Source: Herbidospora galbida
GTDB lineage: Bacteria; Actinomycetota; Actinomycetes; Streptosporangiales; Streptosporangiaceae
Assembly (NCBI RefSeq): GCF_005233835.1
Contig: NZ_SZQA01000053.1
Span: 1 to 39,280, forward strand
Direction: 5' to 3'
DNA: 39,280 nucleotides
The notes under the pieces: model-generated
What the model was told of the DNA's origin: nothing
Databases searched by the model: none
What the model saw: only the letters and a program-made list of their open reading frames with translations
Position numbers and translations under genes: made by a program
Shown here: positions 22,631 to 30,568 of the stretch, in pieces
How the letters are laid out: each line of letters starts with the position of its first letter
Position numbering within the stretch: position 1 is the first letter of the stretch

Positions 22631-24172
22631 GTGTTCGAGACGCTTTCCGACCGGCTGACTTCGGTCTTCTCCTCGCTCCGGTCCAAGGGCAGGCTTTCCG
22701 ACGCCGACATCGACGCGACCTGCCGTGAGATCCGCATCGCCCTGCTCGAGGCAGACGTAGCGCTGCCGGTGGTCAAGGACTTCGTGGCCCACGTCAAAGA
22801 GCGGGCCCGGGGAGCCGAAGTATCACAGGCGCTGAACCCGGCGCAGCAGGTCGTGAAGATCGTCAACGACGAGCTGATCGAGATCCTCGGCGGCGAGACC
22901 CGCCGCCTGCGCCTGGCCAAGACCCCGCCGACGGTCATCATGCTCGCGGGTCTCCAGGGCGCCGGTAAGACCACCCTGGCCGGCAAGCTGGCCCGCTGGC
23001 TGCGCGACCAGAACCACGCGCCGCTCCTGGTGGCCTGTGACCTCCAGCGGCCCAACGCGGTGCAGCAGCTCTCGGTGATGGCCGAGCGCGCCGGGGTCGC
23101 CGTCTACGCGCCCGAGCCGGGCAACGGCGTCGGCGACCCGGTCCGGGTGGCCCGCGAGTCGATCGACCACGCCCGCCGTCAGCAGCACGACGTCGTCATC
23201 ATCGACACCGCCGGCCGCCTGGGCATCGACCAGGAGCTGATGGCCCAGGCCGCCCACATCCGCGACGCGGTCAGCCCCGACGAGGTGCTGTTCGTGGTCG
23301 ACGCCATGATCGGCCAGGACGCCGTCACCACGGCGCAGGCGTTCATGGACGGGGTCGGCTTCGACGGGGTCGTCCTCACCAAGCTCGACGGCGACGCGCG
23401 AGGCGGCGCGGCCCTGTCGGTGCGCCACATCACCGGCCGCCCGATCATGTTCGCGTCCACGGGTGAGAAGCTCGAGGACTTCGACGCCTTCCACCCCGAC
23501 CGCATGGCGGGCCGGATCCTCGACATGGGTGACATCCTCACCCTGATCGAGCAGGCGCAGCGCACGTTCGACGAGGCCGAGGCCGCCAAGATGGCCGGCA
23601 AGCTGGCCTCGGGCGACGACTTCACGCTCGACGACTTCCTCGAGCAGATGATGATGGTCCGCCGCATGGGCCCCATCAAGAACCTGCTCGGCATGATGCC
23701 CGGCATGGGGCAGATGCGCGACCAGCTCAACCAGGTCGACGACAGAGACCTCGACCGGGTCGCCGCCATCATCCGGTCGATGACCCCGGGCGAGCGGTCC
23801 GAGCCGAAGATCATCAACGGCTCCCGCCGGGCCCGCATCGCGCGCGGCTCCGGCGTGAGCGTCACCGAGGTCAACAACCTCGTGACGCGCTTCTTCGAGG
23901 CGCAGAAGATGATGAAGCGCATGTCGCAGGGCATCGGCATCCCCGGCATGCCGGGAGGCAAGCGCAACCAGAAGCAGGCCAAGCCGAAGAAGGGCCGGCG
24001 CGTGAGCGGCGACCCGCGCAAGGCCGGTCTGCCGAAGGAGCCCGCCGCCGACGCGCCGGCCAAGCAGCCGGGCGGCATGCTGGGCAACCTCACCCCCGGC
24101 AAGCTGCCCAAGGGCCTGGAGCTTCCGCCGGGCTTCGACCCGTCGAAGTTCAACCTGCCCGGGCAGAAGTAG
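22631..24172 (+). CDS. ffh: Signal recognition particle protein Ffh (SRP54)
   Basis: GTPase of the signal recognition particle, 513 aa. It binds 4.5S RNA and signal sequences and docks to FtsY. An N domain (1-90) precedes the G domain, with P-loop GLQGAGKTT (107-115), DTAGRLG, TKLDGDARGG and the closing loop. The Met-rich M domain (about 325-435) contains EQMMMVRRMGPIKNLLGMMPGMG. A basic and Pro-rich tail to 513 is common in actinomycetes. GTG 22631 starts FETLSDRL, the normal family start. Confidence 0.97.
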   Translation: MFETLSDRLTSVFSSLRSKGRLSDADIDATCREIRIALLEADVALPVVKDFVAHVKERARGAEVSQALNPAQQVVKIVNDELIEILGGETRRLRLAKTPPTVIMLAGLQGAGKTTLAGKLARWLRDQNHAPLLVACDLQRPNAVQQLSVMAERAGVAVYAPEPGNGVGDPVRVARESIDHARRQQHDVVIIDTAGRLGIDQELMAQAAHIRDAVSPDEVLFVVDAMIGQDAVTTAQAFMDGVGFDGVVLTKLDGDARGGAALSVRHITGRPIMFASTGEKLEDFDAFHPDRMAGRILDMGDILTLIEQAQRTFDEAEAAKMAGKLASGDDFTLDDFLEQMMMVRRMGPIKNLLGMMPGMGQMRDQLNQVDDRDLDRVAAIIRSMTPGERSEPKIINGSRRARIARGSGVSVTEVNNLVTRFFEAQKMMKRMSQGIGIPGMPGGKRNQKQAKPKKGRRVSGDPRKAGLPKEPAADAPAKQPGGMLGNLTPGKLPKGLELPPGFDPSKFNLPGQK

Positions 24173-24328
24173 CCGCTCAGATCTGGCACAATGTCATGTT
24201 GGAACATCGTGGTCCGGCGGGCGCCCTCTAATCCCCGCCTCCGCGCCTGTCCCTGGAGTGGCCGCCACCTCGTGCCCCACTCGATGTGACGCCGCTCATC
24301 CATTTTTGAAGCAGGAGAGACCACACCC

Positions 24329-24778
24329 GTGGCAGTCAAGATCAAGCTCAAGCGGCTCGGCATGATCCGCAACCCGCAGTACCGCATCGTCGTCGCCGAC
24401 AGCCGCACCAAGCGTGACGGCCGTGCGATCGAGGAGATCGGGCTGTACCACCCGAAGGAGCACCCCTCGCGCATCGAGGTCAACTCCGAGCGGGCGCAGT
24501 ACTGGCTGGGCGTCGGCGCGCAGCCGACCGACCCGGTCCTGAAGCTCTTCAAGCTCACCGGTGACTGGCAGAAGTTCAAGGGCGAGGCCGCTCCGGCCCC
24601 GCTGCTCGTCGCCGAGGCCCCGGCCGACCGCCACGCCGCCTACGAGGCCGCCGCCAAGGAGGCCCTGTCGGCCGACACCGGCGCCGCCACCACGCCGCGG
24701 AAGTCGAAGAAGGCCGAGCCCAAGGCCGAGACCGCCGCCGAGGCGCCCGCCGAGCCCACCTCGGAAACCGAGGCCTGA
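24329..24778 (+). CDS. rpsP: 30S ribosomal protein S16
   Basis: S16, 149 aa. The conserved part (1-85) starts [25 protein letters not shown] and is followed by an Ala/Glu/Lys-rich extension (about 85-149), as usual in actinobacteria. GTG 24329 follows CAGGAGAG about 11 nt upstream. First gene of the S16-KhpA-RimM-TrmD-L19 group. The 156-nt upstream gap contains ATGTT-GG-AACAT (24196-24207) but no promoter I can call safely. Confidence 0.97.
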   Translation: MAVKIKLKRLGMIRNPQYRIVVADSRTKRDGRAIEEIGLYHPKEHPSRIEVNSERAQYWLGVGAQPTDPVLKLFKLTGDWQKFKGEAAPAPLLVAEAPADRHAAYEAAAKEALSADTGAATTPRKSKKAEPKAETAAEAPAEPTSETEA

Positions 24779-24779
24779 C

Positions 24780-25022
24780 ATGCTCGAGGAGGCCCTCGAG
24801 CACCTGGTCAAGGGCATCGTCGAACATCCCGACGAGGTCCGCGTTCGCGCGCGGAAGATCCGCACCGGGCGTGTCCTGGAGGTGCGGGTCCACCCCGAAG
24901 ACCTCGGCAAGGTCATCGGGCGCGGGGGCCGCACGGCCAAGGCGTTGCGCACCGTCGTCAACGCCCTGTCCGACGGCAAATACGTGCGGGTCGACCTGGT
25001 CGATCTGAACGAAGCCCGCTGA
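24780..25022 (+). CDS. khpA: KH-domain RNA-binding protein KhpA
   Basis: Small single KH-domain protein, 80 aa, with the RNA-contacting loop IGRGGRT (GxxG type, about residues 46-52). It is always next to rpsP and rimM in this phylum and is thought to act as an RNA chaperone with KhpB/Jag. ATG 24780 comes 1 nt after the rpsP stop. Confidence 0.95.
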   Translation: MLEEALEHLVKGIVEHPDEVRVRARKIRTGRVLEVRVHPEDLGKVIGRGGRTAKALRTVVNALSDGKYVRVDLVDLNEAR

Positions 25023-25094
25023 GCGAGACGCGGACGGCCGAAAGGCCGGCTGTGGCTCGCGCCGGGAACCTGCCAAAGAACAAGCAGCCCCGTC

Positions 25095-25126
25095 ATCCCG
25101 GGAGACCGTCATCGGTCACCCGGGAT
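25095..25126 (+). promoter_or_regulatory. Strong RNA hairpin in the rimM leader
   Basis: ATCCCGGG-A-GACCG (25095-25108) pairs with CGGTC-A-CCCGGGAT (25113-25126) around a TCAT tetraloop: 13 bp with one A-A mismatch. It ends 10 nt before the rimM ribosome-binding site (TGGAGAA, 25136-25142). Without a T-run it may be an attenuator, processing site or translational control element rather than a simple terminator. Confidence 0.7.
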
Positions 25127-25147
25127 CGTCGTTTCTGGAGAACTCCT

Positions 25148-25660
25148 ATGCAGCTCGTCGTCGGCCGGATCGGCCGCCCCCACGGCGTCCGCGGTGAGGT
25201 GACCGTTGAGGTCCGCACCGACGAGCCGGGAGAGCGGTTCGCGCCCGGAGCGCGGCTGGTCACCGACCCGGCCTCCCGGGGGCCGCTCACCGTCCGCCAG
25301 GCCCGCTGGCACAAGGGCATCCTGTTGCTGTCGCTCGACGGGGTCGACGGGCGGGAGGCCGCCGAGGCGCTGCGCGACACGATGCTCGTCATCGACTCGG
25401 CCGACATCGCGCCCTCCGACGACCCCGACGAGTTCCACGACCACCAGCTCATCGGGCTGGCCGTGGTGAACGCCGAGGGAGAGAGCCTCGGCGAGGTGAC
25501 CGACGTGCTCCACCACGGGCAGGACCTGCTGGTCGTCAAGCGGCCCGGCCGCGACGACGCCTACGTGCCGTTCGTGAAGGCGCTGGTGCCCGACGTCGAC
25601 CTCGCGGCCGGGCGGCTGGTCGTCTCGGCGCCTCCGGGCCTGTTCGACCTCGACGCCTGA
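25148..25660 (+). CDS. rimM: 16S rRNA processing protein RimM
   Basis: Ribosome maturation factor for the 30S head, binds S19, 170 aa. N-terminal RimM barrel VVGRIGRPHGVRGEVTVEVRTD, then the PRC-barrel half (DHQLIGLAVV..GESLGEVTDVLHHGQDLLVV) and the closing FVKALVPDVDL. ATG 25148 was chosen over an open upstream extension because of the TGGAGAA site and because the family starts just before VGRIGRPHG. Confidence 0.96.
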   Translation: MQLVVGRIGRPHGVRGEVTVEVRTDEPGERFAPGARLVTDPASRGPLTVRQARWHKGILLLSLDGVDGREAAEALRDTMLVIDSADIAPSDDPDEFHDHQLIGLAVVNAEGESLGEVTDVLHHGQDLLVVKRPGRDDAYVPFVKALVPDVDLAAGRLVVSAPPGLFDLDA

Positions 25661-25661
25661 C

Positions 25662-26432
25662 ATGCGCATCGACGTCATCTCGATCTTCCCCGAGTACTTC
25701 GCGCCCCTCGACGTCTCGCTGATGGGCAAGGCGCGGGCCAAGGGCATCCTCGACGTGCGCCTGCACCAGTTGCGGGAGTGGGCGCACGACGTACACAAGA
25801 CCGTCGACGACACGCCCTATGGGGGCGGGCCGGGTATGGTCATGAAGCCCGAGATCTGGGGCGCGGCGATCGACGACGTGATCGCGGGCGGCGAGGGCCT
25901 GCCGCGGCTGATCGTGCCCACCCCGAGCGGGCGCCCGTTCACCCAGGCCGTCGCCCTGGAGTACGCCGCCGAACCGTGGCTGCTGTTCGCGCCGGCCCGC
26001 TACGAGGGCATCGACAGCCGGGTCATGATCGAGTACGGCTCCCGGCTGCGGCTCGACGAGGTCTCGATCGGCGACTACGTGCTGGCAGGGGGCGAGGCGG
26101 CCGTGCTGGTCATGGTCGAGGCCGTCGCCCGGCTGCTGCCCGGGGTGCTCGGTAACGCGGTCTCGGCGGTCGACGACTCGTTCGCGCCGGGGGCCATGGA
26201 GAACCTGCTCGAAGGGCCGGTGTTCACCAAACCGCCCGTGTGGCGCGGCCACGAGGTCCCGGAAGTGTTGCTCTCGGGCCACCACGGCAAGATCGCGCGC
26301 TGGCGCCGCGACGAGGCGCTGCGGCGCACCCTCCGCACCCGGCCGGAACTGATCGAACGCGGGGAGCTGTCGGCCGCCGATCTCCGGGCGATCGAGTCGT
26401 TTCGCGCCGATGGCGATCCTGTGGCAGACTGA
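25662..26432 (+). CDS. trmD: tRNA (guanine-N1)-methyltransferase TrmD
   Basis: SPOUT methyltransferase making m1G37 in tRNA, 256 aa. MRIDVISIFPEYF start, GGGPGMVMKPE loop, PARYEGID, and the trefoil-knot SAM site VSIGDYVLAGGEAAV. The C-terminal helical domain includes GPVFTKPPVWRGHEVPEVLLSGHHGKI. ATG lies 1 nt after the rimM stop, so the two are translationally close. Confidence 0.97.
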   Translation: MRIDVISIFPEYFAPLDVSLMGKARAKGILDVRLHQLREWAHDVHKTVDDTPYGGGPGMVMKPEIWGAAIDDVIAGGEGLPRLIVPTPSGRPFTQAVALEYAAEPWLLFAPARYEGIDSRVMIEYGSRLRLDEVSIGDYVLAGGEAAVLVMVEAVARLLPGVLGNAVSAVDDSFAPGAMENLLEGPVFTKPPVWRGHEVPEVLLSGHHGKIARWRRDEALRRTLRTRPELIERGELSAADLRAIESFRADGDPVAD

Positions 26433-26548
26433 AGCGCTGAATGCCTGCCGTTCGCAGGTAAGTCGTGCCCGCGTCCTTCTCGACGCCCCGCCTCGCAGGG
26501 GACGGACGGACCTCCGGGCGCTCTCTCAACTGATGAGGAACCTCAGTC

Positions 26549-26911
26549 ATGCACACGCAGATCCAGGAGCTCGAGAAGGCTGCCCTCCGCAGCGACATCC
26601 CGGCGTTCCGCCCCGGTGACACGCTCGAAGTGCACGTCCGCGTCGTCGAAGGCAACCGCTCCCGAATCCAGGTCTTCAAGGGCTTCGTGCTGCGCCGCCA
26701 GAACGGTGGCCTCCGTGAGACGTTCACCGTTCGCAAGATCAGCTACGGCGTCGGCGTCGAGCGGACCTTCCCGGTGCACAGCCCGGTCATCGAGAAGATC
26801 ACGCTGGTGACCCGTGGCGACGTCCGCCGCGCCAAGCTCTACTACATGCGTGACCTGCGCGGCAAGGCCGCCCGCATCCGCGAGCGCCGCGACGCCCTGC
26901 CCGCGAAGTAA
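26549..26911 (+). CDS. rplS: 50S ribosomal protein L19
   Basis: L19, 120 aa: [35 protein letters not shown], then [19 protein letters not shown] and the basic C-terminal [20 protein letters not shown] 26549; upstream ATGAGGAAC contains GAGGAA 7-12 nt before it. The 116-nt gap after trmD has only short weak stems (CCTGC/GCAGG near 26450, CCCC/GGGG near 26487), possibly an L19 leader; I do not claim one. A terminator follows at 26928. Confidence 0.97.
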   Translation: MHTQIQELEKAALRSDIPAFRPGDTLEVHVRVVEGNRSRIQVFKGFVLRRQNGGLRETFTVRKISYGVGVERTFPVHSPVIEKITLVTRGDVRRAKLYYMRDLRGKAARIRERRDALPAK

Positions 26912-26927
26912 AGCGGCATATCCCTGC

Positions 26928-26964
26928 AAGCCCGTGCCTGACCGGCGCGGGCTTTCGCAGTTTT
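26928..26964 (+). terminator. Intrinsic terminator after rplS
   Basis: AAGCCCGTGC (26928-26937) pairs with GCGCGGGCTT (26945-26954), a 10-bp stem with one G-U and a 7-nt loop, followed by TCGCAGTTTT. It closes the rpsP-rplS group. Confidence 0.8.
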
Positions 26965-27071
26965 GGCGCCCGGAAGCCGAGTCGGCGACGTCGCGTACTG
27001 TGACCATGATTTAGGCTCGTCTAGGCACGCGCGGGCGCGCCGCATCACTTGACTTCCCAGACCAGGACGGG

Positions 27072-27872
27072 GTGGACGTGGTCGCCGAAGACACCCATCA
27101 GAACGCCAAGCCCGGCAAAGACAAAAAGGGCGGCTCGTTCTGGCGTGAACTGCCCGTGCTGATCGTGGTCGCGCTGGTGCTCGCCCTGCTCATCAAGTCG
27201 TTCGTGGTCCAGGCGTTCTACATCCCGTCTGAGTCGATGGAGAACACCCTCCTGAAGAACGACCGGGTCCTGGTCAACAAGCTCGTCTACCGCGTGCGTG
27301 ACATCGAGCGCGGCGACATCGTCGTCTTCTCCGGCGTCGACTCCTGGGCCGGCGAGGTCCAGTTCGACCCGCCCGCCAACCCGGTCGCCGGGTTCTTCCG
27401 CTGGGTCGGCACCGCGTTCGGCGTGGTCCCCGGCGAGAAGGACTACATCAAGCGGGTCATCGGCGTCCCCGGCGACAAGGTCAAGTGCTGCGACGAGGGC
27501 CGCATCACGGTCAACGGGGTGCCCCTCGACGAAGAGAGCTACCTCTATCCCGGTGACGTTCCGTCACTGGGCAACTTCGAGGTCGAGGTCGCCCCCGGCC
27601 GCCTGTGGGTCATGGGCGACCACCGCTCCGTCTCGCTCGACTCGCGCGCCCACGGCGGCGACCCGGGCGGCGGCGCCATCCCGATCGACCAGGTCATCGG
27701 CCGCGCGTTCGTGAAGGTCTGGCCGTTCGACCGGGCCGGGATCCTGCCGATCCCCGAGACGTTCGGCCAGAAGGGCCTGGCCGCCGCGGCGGGCGCGGCC
27801 CCGCTGCTGCTGGGCTTCGCGGGGGCCTTCCCGCTCATGGCCCTTAGGCGCCGCATACGCGTCAAGCGGTAG
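27072..27872 (+). CDS. lepB: Signal peptidase I, paralogue 1
   Basis: Type I signal peptidase, 266 aa, S26 family, cleaves exported preproteins outside the membrane. N-terminal TM at about 27-47, catalytic Ser55 in PSESM, catalytic Lys127 in DYIKRVIGVPGD, and the late box MGDHR-x-x-SLDSR. A second hydrophobic segment near the C-terminus (about 236-258) ends in a basic RRRIRVKR tail, so two TM anchors. GTG 27072 or GTG 27078 could be the start; AGGA at 27064 fits the latter better. Confidence 0.93.
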   Translation: MDVVAEDTHQNAKPGKDKKGGSFWRELPVLIVVALVLALLIKSFVVQAFYIPSESMENTLLKNDRVLVNKLVYRVRDIERGDIVVFSGVDSWAGEVQFDPPANPVAGFFRWVGTAFGVVPGEKDYIKRVIGVPGDKVKCCDEGRITVNGVPLDEESYLYPGDVPSLGNFEVEVAPGRLWVMGDHRSVSLDSRAHGGDPGGGAIPIDQVIGRAFVKVWPFDRAGILPIPETFGQKGLAAAAGAAPLLLGFAGAFPLMALRRRIRVKR

Positions 27873-27883
27873 TCTTCGCTCCC

Positions 27884-28501
27884 GTGGCCGTCGCAGAAGA
27901 AGAGACCAACGCCTCCGGCAAGCCCGAGGAATCCGGCAAGCCGGAGAAAAAGAAGAAGTCCGCCCTCCGGGAGACGATCACCTTCACGATCGGCGGCATC
28001 GTCGTCGCCCTCCTGGTCCACTTCTTCGTCATGCGGTCGTTCTGGATCCCGTCGGAGTCGATGGAGAACACCCTGCTGGTCAACGACCGCGTGGTGGTCC
28101 TCCAGTTCGGCTCCATCGACCGCGGCGACATCGTCGTCTTCAAGGGCTGGGACGGCGAAGACACGATCAAGCGGGTCATCGGCAAGGGCGGCGACACCGT
28201 GAAGTGCTGCGACGCCAAGCGCCGCATCACGGTCAACGGCACCCCCCTCGAAGAAGAGGGCAAGTACCTCTACCCCGGCGACTACGCCGGCCGCACCTTC
28301 GAGGTGAAGGTGCCGGCGGGGCGCCTGTGGCTGATGGGAGACCACCGGTCCAACTCGATGGACTCCCGGGCCTACATCGACGACGAGTTCAAGGGGACGA
28401 TCTCCGAAGACGACGTCATCGGCTTCGCCTTCGCCCGTTATTGGCCGCTTGACCGGCTCAGTCTCATATCGCGACCGGACACCTTCTCCAACGTCCGGTG
28501 A
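27884..28501 (+). CDS. lepB: Signal peptidase I, paralogue 2
   Basis: Second signal peptidase I, 205 aa. A longer charged cytoplasmic lead ([21 protein letters not shown]) precedes one TM (about 32-50). Catalytic Ser59 is in PSESM and Lys96 in DTIKRVIG. It has the [12 protein letters not shown] box and no C-terminal TM, in contrast to paralogue 1. It begins 11 nt after paralogue 1. Tandem signal peptidases between rplS and rnhB are normal for actinomycetes (Streptomyces has four). Confidence 0.94.
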   Translation: MAVAEEETNASGKPEESGKPEKKKKSALRETITFTIGGIVVALLVHFFVMRSFWIPSESMENTLLVNDRVVVLQFGSIDRGDIVVFKGWDGEDTIKRVIGKGGDTVKCCDAKRRITVNGTPLEEEGKYLYPGDYAGRTFEVKVPAGRLWLMGDHRSNSMDSRAYIDDEFKGTISEDDVIGFAFARYWPLDRLSLISRPDTFSNVR

Positions 28502-28523
28502 TGGGGCGTACGCTGCTTCTGTC

Positions 28524-29231
28524 ATGACAGTCGCTTACCGTCCGCGCCCGAGCGTGGTCCGCCGTGACTCCGGCCTCTACGGCTACGAGCGCGCCCTGGC
28601 CCGCCGGGGCCTCAAGCCCGTCGCAGGCGTCGACGAAGCGGGCCGTGGCGCCTGTGCCGGCCCGCTGGTGGTCGCGGCGGTGGTCCTCGGACGTGAGATC
28701 GACGGCCTCAACGACTCCAAACTGCTGACCGAGGCCCGCCGCGAGGAGCACTACGCCAGGATCATGGCGACCGCGAGGGCCGTCAGCGTCGTCGTCATCC
28801 CGCCCGCCGAGATCGACCAGCGCGGCCTCCACAAGTGCAACGTGGCGGGAATGCGGCGCGCGGTCGCCGGGTTGGGTCTCACACCCGGATACATCCTGAC
28901 CGACGGATTCCCGGTCCCCGGCCTCCCGGCGCCCTCACTCGCCGTCTGGAAGGGCGACCAGGTGGCCGCCTGCATAGCGGCCGCGTCCATCATCGCGAAG
29001 GTGACCCGGGACCGCATGATGACAACCCTGCATGAATCATTCCCCCAATACGGCTTCGCCGGGCATAAAGGCTATGTGACCAGAGACCACAGAGCCGCCC
29101 TCGCGCACCACGGGCCAAGCCAGCACCATCGGTTCTCGTTCGTGACAGTGGCTCGGACGATGCCGGGTATGAGGATGCGGGAGAATGAACCAGGGGCCGA
29201 AACGGGGTTGGGAACAGGAGGGCCGGAATGA
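28524..29231 (+). CDS. rnhB: Ribonuclease HII
   Basis: RNase HII removes ribonucleotides and RNA from RNA-DNA hybrids, 235 aa. Active-site motif [15 protein letters not shown] with Asp37 and Glu38, LNDSKLL, ILTDG and the late IIAKVTRDR box are present. ATG 28524 was chosen; an open extension upstream runs into lepB. It has no Shine-Dalgarno, but TACGCT lies 10 nt before the ATG, so a leaderless transcript is possible. The 3' end overlaps the DUF2469 gene by 4 nt. Confidence 0.94.
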   Translation: MTVAYRPRPSVVRRDSGLYGYERALARRGLKPVAGVDEAGRGACAGPLVVAAVVLGREIDGLNDSKLLTEARREEHYARIMATARAVSVVVIPPAEIDQRGLHKCNVAGMRRAVAGLGLTPGYILTDGFPVPGLPAPSLAVWKGDQVAACIAAASIIAKVTRDRMMTTLHESFPQYGFAGHKGYVTRDHRAALAHHGPSQHHRFSFVTVARTMPGMRMRENEPGAETGLGTGGPE

Positions 29232-29551
29232 GCGCGGAGGATCTCGAGAAGTACGAGACCGAGATGGAGCTGCAGCTCTACCGCGAGTACCGCGATGTGG
29301 TCGGTCTGTTCACGTACGTCGTCGAAACCGAACGTCGGTTCTACCTGACGAATTCGGTCGACATGGAGGTGCGCACCGCCGAGAACGGCGAAGTCTTCTT
29401 CGACGTGAAGATGCAGGACGCATGGGTGTGGGACATGTATCGACCGGCGAGATTCGTGAAGAACGTACGAGTGGTGACGTTCAAGGACGTGAACGTCGAG
29501 GAGCTCGCCAAGCCTGACCTGGAGATGCCGAAGGAGGGCTTCTCCAGCTGA
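29228..29551 (+). CDS. DUF2469 family protein
   Basis: Conserved actinobacterial protein of unknown function, 107 aa, acidic N-terminus [22 protein letters not shown], then [28 protein letters not shown]. It is always found next to rnhB and yraN in this phylum. ATG 29228 overlaps the rnhB stop (ATGA), preceded by GGAGGG. A strong hairpin follows at 29566. Confidence 0.93.
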   Translation: MSAEDLEKYETEMELQLYREYRDVVGLFTYVVETERRFYLTNSVDMEVRTAENGEVFFDVKMQDAWVWDMYRPARFVKNVRVVTFKDVNVEELAKPDLEMPKEGFSS

Positions 29552-29565
29552 GGTCACGCGTCTTG

Positions 29566-29596
29566 GGGCCGGGTCCGCTGTCCGCGGGCCCGGCCC
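29566..29596 (+). terminator. Strong hairpin after DUF2469 gene
   Basis: GGGCCGGGTCCGC (29566-29578) pairs with GCGGGCCCGGCCC (29584-29596), a 13-bp stem with one G-U and a TGTCC loop, followed by TTCGCTTTG. It probably terminates the lepB-rnhB-DUF2469 transcript. Confidence 0.75.
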
Positions 29597-29602
29597 TTCG
29601 CT

Positions 29603-29628
29603 TTGTCCACAGGCCGGGGTTTTCCACA
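29603..29628 (+). promoter_or_regulatory. Pair of DnaA-box-like sites upstream of yraN
   Basis: TTGTCCACA (29603-29611), the box preferred in GC-rich actinomycetes, and TTTTCCACA (29620-29628) are in the same orientation, 17 bp apart. They lie between the terminator and the yraN start. They could be regulatory DnaA-binding sites. Confidence 0.4.
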
Positions 29629-29679
29629 GGGGTCGCGCGGGGCGTTCGGGGGCGGGCGGGGTCTGCGAGCGTGGGGCGC

Positions 29680-30036
29680 ATGGGAGCGGCGAAAGACGAG
29701 CTCGGGCGGGCCGGCGAGGAGATGGCGGCCGGTTACCTGGTTGGCGAGGGGATGGAGATCCTCGCCCGGAACTGGCGGTGCCGTGAGGGCGAGATCGACA
29801 TCGTCGCCCGCGACGGGGCGGTGCTGGTGGTCGTGGAGGTGCGGACGCGGTCGTCTGGGGCGTATGGGTCGGCCTTCGCGTCGGTGACGGAGGCGAAGCT
29901 GGCGCGGTTACGGCGGCTGGGGGCTCGGTGGCTGGCGGGGCAATTTCAGTGGTTCGCGTCGGTGCGGATCGACGTGGTGGCGCTCGACGGCTTCGCGGGG
30001 ACCTTCTCGATCCGGCACGAGAAGGGGGTGTTCTGA
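29680..30036 (+). CDS. yraN: UPF0102 family protein YraN
   Basis: Predicted endonuclease-like protein, 118 aa, often found near comM and dprA. The PD-(D/E)XK-like core is visible as GEIDIVARDGAVLVVVEVRTRSS. ATG 29680 (or GTG 29671 in frame) starts just before the conserved AKDELGRAGEEMAAGYL; the open extension upstream covers the terminator and DnaA boxes and is unlikely to be coding. Codon 77 is TTA (29908-29910), rare here. A decayed copy of its 3' end lies downstream. Confidence 0.9.
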   Translation: MGAAKDELGRAGEEMAAGYLVGEGMEILARNWRCREGEIDIVARDGAVLVVVEVRTRSSGAYGSAFASVTEAKLARLRRLGARWLAGQFQWFASVRIDVVALDGFAGTFSIRHEKGVF

Positions 30037-30568
30037 TGACGATCCTTGCGGGGGTTCGGGGCGGGGCTGGTTGCCGGGGGGTTCTGGTGACGGCGTCCCG
30101 CTTGTGGCGGCTGGGGCCCGGTGGCCGGCCGAGCGGTTCGCGTCGTGCGGATCGACGTGGTGGCCCGCTGGAGATCGGGGTGGCTTCGACGGGGCTGTCG
30201 GCGGCCCTTGCGGCCGTTCGGGGCGGCCTCGACCGGGCCCGTCTGGCAGGCGAGGGTCTGGTGACGATGTCGCGGTGCTGGTTTACCTGCTGGCCTTGAG
30301 CCGGACTGGGTCTATCCGGCCTGGATGTGAGGGAACCTGTCGCTGATTGGCGGATTGATCATCAGCGCTGCGCCAGGCCTTATCGCCTGTGGACGACAGG
30401 GTCGTCTTCGCGAGGCAGGCCGGGATGGCCGCGCGGCACAGGGGTGGACGAAGCCCTGAGCCTCGCTGTGTGGCGTAGGCGAGTGGGGTCCTGCTCCTGG
30501 AGCGGTGGCTTTTCGGTGATCAACGGATCTATCGGCGTGCCTTCGGTGGAAGGCGTGAGAGGTGTTCG
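30037..30568. other. Non-coding stretch between yraN and comM
   Basis: 532 nt without a supported gene. The first part holds a degenerate duplicate of the yraN 3' end (listed). GCCGGA (30300-30305) and TCCGGC (30315-30320) form a 6-bp hairpin. A CTGTGGACG (30387-30395) resembles a DnaA box with one or two mismatches. Short open frames exist on both strands, but none has a good ribosome-binding site or a recognisable product. Confidence 0.6.
30085..30192 (+). pseudogene. Degenerate duplicate of the yraN 3' end
   Basis: Bases 30135-30164 match 29951-29981 of yraN in 30 of 31 positions (one G deleted). Weaker similarity extends on both sides (GTGACGG, TGGCGGCTGGGG). The deletion and other changes break the frame. 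It looks like an old tandem duplication of about 110 bp. Confidence 0.6.
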
